From NCBI GenBank assembly GCA_036365455.1, contig JAWQUS010000032.1, positions 15,756,001 to 15,820,000 on the forward strand: 64,000 bases of DNA. The letters are read 5' to 3'. The position numbers were made by a program, and so were the translations under genes. Source of the DNA: Macrosoma leucophasiata. Lineage: Eukaryota > Arthropoda > Insecta > Lepidoptera > Hedylidae. This document shows, piece by piece, positions 62,452-64,000 of the stretch. Each line of letters begins with the position of its first letter. Position 1 is the first letter of the stretch. The notes under the pieces were generated by a model. That model made no database searches. It was given only the letters and a program-made list of their open reading frames with translations, and had not been told where the DNA came from.

Positions 62452-64000
62452 TCATTGTATTAAGACGAGAAATTTTAGATTTTACACATGAGAAATTACC
62501 AGAGAAAAACATTTAAGATAAAATTTGTTCGAAAAATCAAGAGATTAAGAATTTTTGCGAAATAATACATTGAATATATTTCAGAAAGACATTCAAGTCC
62601 GTAATCATAAAAAAGGAATTAAATTTTCGGGGATTCCACAGATTGTCACCGATCATGGAATCGAGTACGATAAAGATAGTGACAATAGCACAGAAATAGA
62701 CCAGGCGACCGTGTGGCATTGCGACACAGCAGGACGTATTAAATCAATTATGTGGTCGGGTTGAAAAGAGCAAATTGCCGGTAAAAGGATAATCGGCATC
62801 AAGAATTAAAGAGAACCCATCAGATTAAGGTGAAACAGACAAACAAAACAATAGGTGAGGAAAAAGGAGGGAGAAAAATATTGTATTAGTAATATTCATG
62901 CATTGTTAACAATAAAATCTACTGAGGTGCAATTAAATTACAATGAGTGATTAAGATACCCAGCACCGATTGTATGCGATAATACTTTTAGTTGTTTTTA
63001 GATTGTAAGATATACCTATTACTTTGTTATTACGATATGTTGTCAGTGTGCAGTCGACGTTCTTTCACTATCTCATCTAGAAAACCAACCCACTTATTCA
63101 TAAACGTACATTAGATACGTTTTTAGCTATAAAAAGCTTTGTCTTTGTCAGTTGCATTGTCAAATGTGCAGGATAGAAAAAGACAAAGGAGAGATTAGCA
63201 AGACTTTAGCTAAAATACGTTTATGAATAAGGGGGTAATGGTTTAATTTTGATGACATTCCTTATAGAAGGAGATTTTTTTGATTTTCTGGCAGCAGCGT
63301 AGTTTTAGAGGGCGGGCCACTATTGACAATAGTATAAGCCTTCGCTGTCCGTCCAGTAAGTTACCTTTGCTGTTTAAATAAATAAATAATGCAACTTACT
63401 AAAAATAAATAACCTTTTGAATCTCGTAAATTTTCCGCAAAATATGACCGATTTGATGCGTTTTAAGTCCAATTATTTTGAAGCAGAATATTTAGGTTTG
63501 TGATGTCCATAAATGAAATAAATGGTACGTCCGTTCGTCATATCCGTTGGTCCTAAATCGCAAGAGCACAGTCATTATTGCTGTAAATAAAATGAGTTTT
63601 CGCAATGTCATAGTGTACCTAATAATGAGCACATTCATAACATGACAGGTTTTTATAAAGCGAATCATCTTCCATAGTGGATATTGAGTGCGTTGATAGC
63701 TTATCTACATTACTTACTTCGTTTTCCGCTAAATTGCTCTAATCAGCGTTTCGATCATACATTATATCCTAGTGTTCTAATATCCTATCCCTCCTTCAAA
63801 GGTAACAATGGATCTGCATTGAGACAGATATTTTATATGGAGACGTTTACAGAGTTCACTTACCATCAATGTGAACTGACGGTAATTTGCTTTTTTATAA
63901 TAAAAAAGTTGAATAAATATAGGCGATGCAATAAAATGTGAAACAAAAATTCGACTATCGGCTGTGAGACTGCGGTAGCTAGCGACTAAGCGAAAACCAG
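62452..64000. other. Upstream of visible rhomboid exons
   Basis: Contains the MITE at 63090 and, at the extreme right, GAGACTGCGGTAGCTAGCGA, which resembles a tRNA-like SINE head cut by the window edge. I found no upstream rhomboid exon. Confidence 0.45.
63090..63235. mobile_element. TAA-family MITE, 146 bp
   Basis: Termini CCACTTATTCATAAACG and CGTTTATGAATAAGGGGG. The interior matches 29336-29481 almost base for base and the right flank is TAA. It lies upstream of the visible rhomboid exons. Confidence 0.85.

Overview
The window is from an insect nuclear genome, almost certainly a moth or butterfly. The evidence is interrupted genes with GT-AG introns, two insect-type multi-exon genes, and very dense interspersed repeats of lepidopteran style: short Helitrons ending in CTAG, tRNA-derived SINEs, TA- and TAA-flanked MITEs, and tails of 5'-truncated non-LTR elements. 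I see no bacterial-style operons, CRISPR arrays or rRNA genes.

Only two host genes can be supported, both on the minus strand. The first is carboxypeptidase D (CPD; silver in Drosophila). I reconstruct 16 exons from 51903 down to 2286, giving about 1,098 residues in a single reading frame across every junction. They encode a signal peptide, two complete active M14 carboxypeptidase domains each followed by a transthyretin-like domain, and a third carboxypeptidase-like domain that has lost its zinc ligands. The C-terminus (third transthyretin-like domain, membrane anchor, tail) lies off the left edge. The second gene is a rhomboid intramembrane serine protease of the RHBDL2/Rho-4 type, with its last four exons at 62285-59230; its N-terminus lies off the right edge or in an exon I could not find.

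The CPD introns (202 bp to 15 kb) are repeat traps. From left to right: 0.9-1.6 kb holds a TAA-flanked foldback element; 3.8-4.7 kb a foldback element and a MITE; 5.4-10.7 kb a non-LTR tail, a Helitron, duplicated segments and SINE copies; 12.4-18.7 kb SINEs, MITEs, a large palindrome and retroelement tails between the exons of carboxypeptidase domain 2. Intron 6 (19564-30853) holds the most remarkable element, a 5.2-kb DIRS-like tyrosine-recombinase retrotransposon (21026-26236, minus strand) with inverted terminal repeats and an internal region complementary to both ends. Between 31 and 35 kb repeats are nested inside each other between exons. Intron 1 (36429-51459) holds a BEL/Pao pol fragment, many SINEs, word-repeat foldback elements, an 81-bp triplicate repeat, a deleted hAT transposon and a Helitron.

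The 7.3 kb between the two genes starts with retroelement debris and a cluster of tRNA-like SINE units, followed by about 4.4 kb of mostly single-copy-looking AT-rich DNA. Several repeats sit within 15-40 bp of CPD splice sites. Domain identities come from conserved motifs read directly. Repeat families are defined by comparing copies inside this window, and class names are given only where termini, target-site duplications or coding remnants support them.
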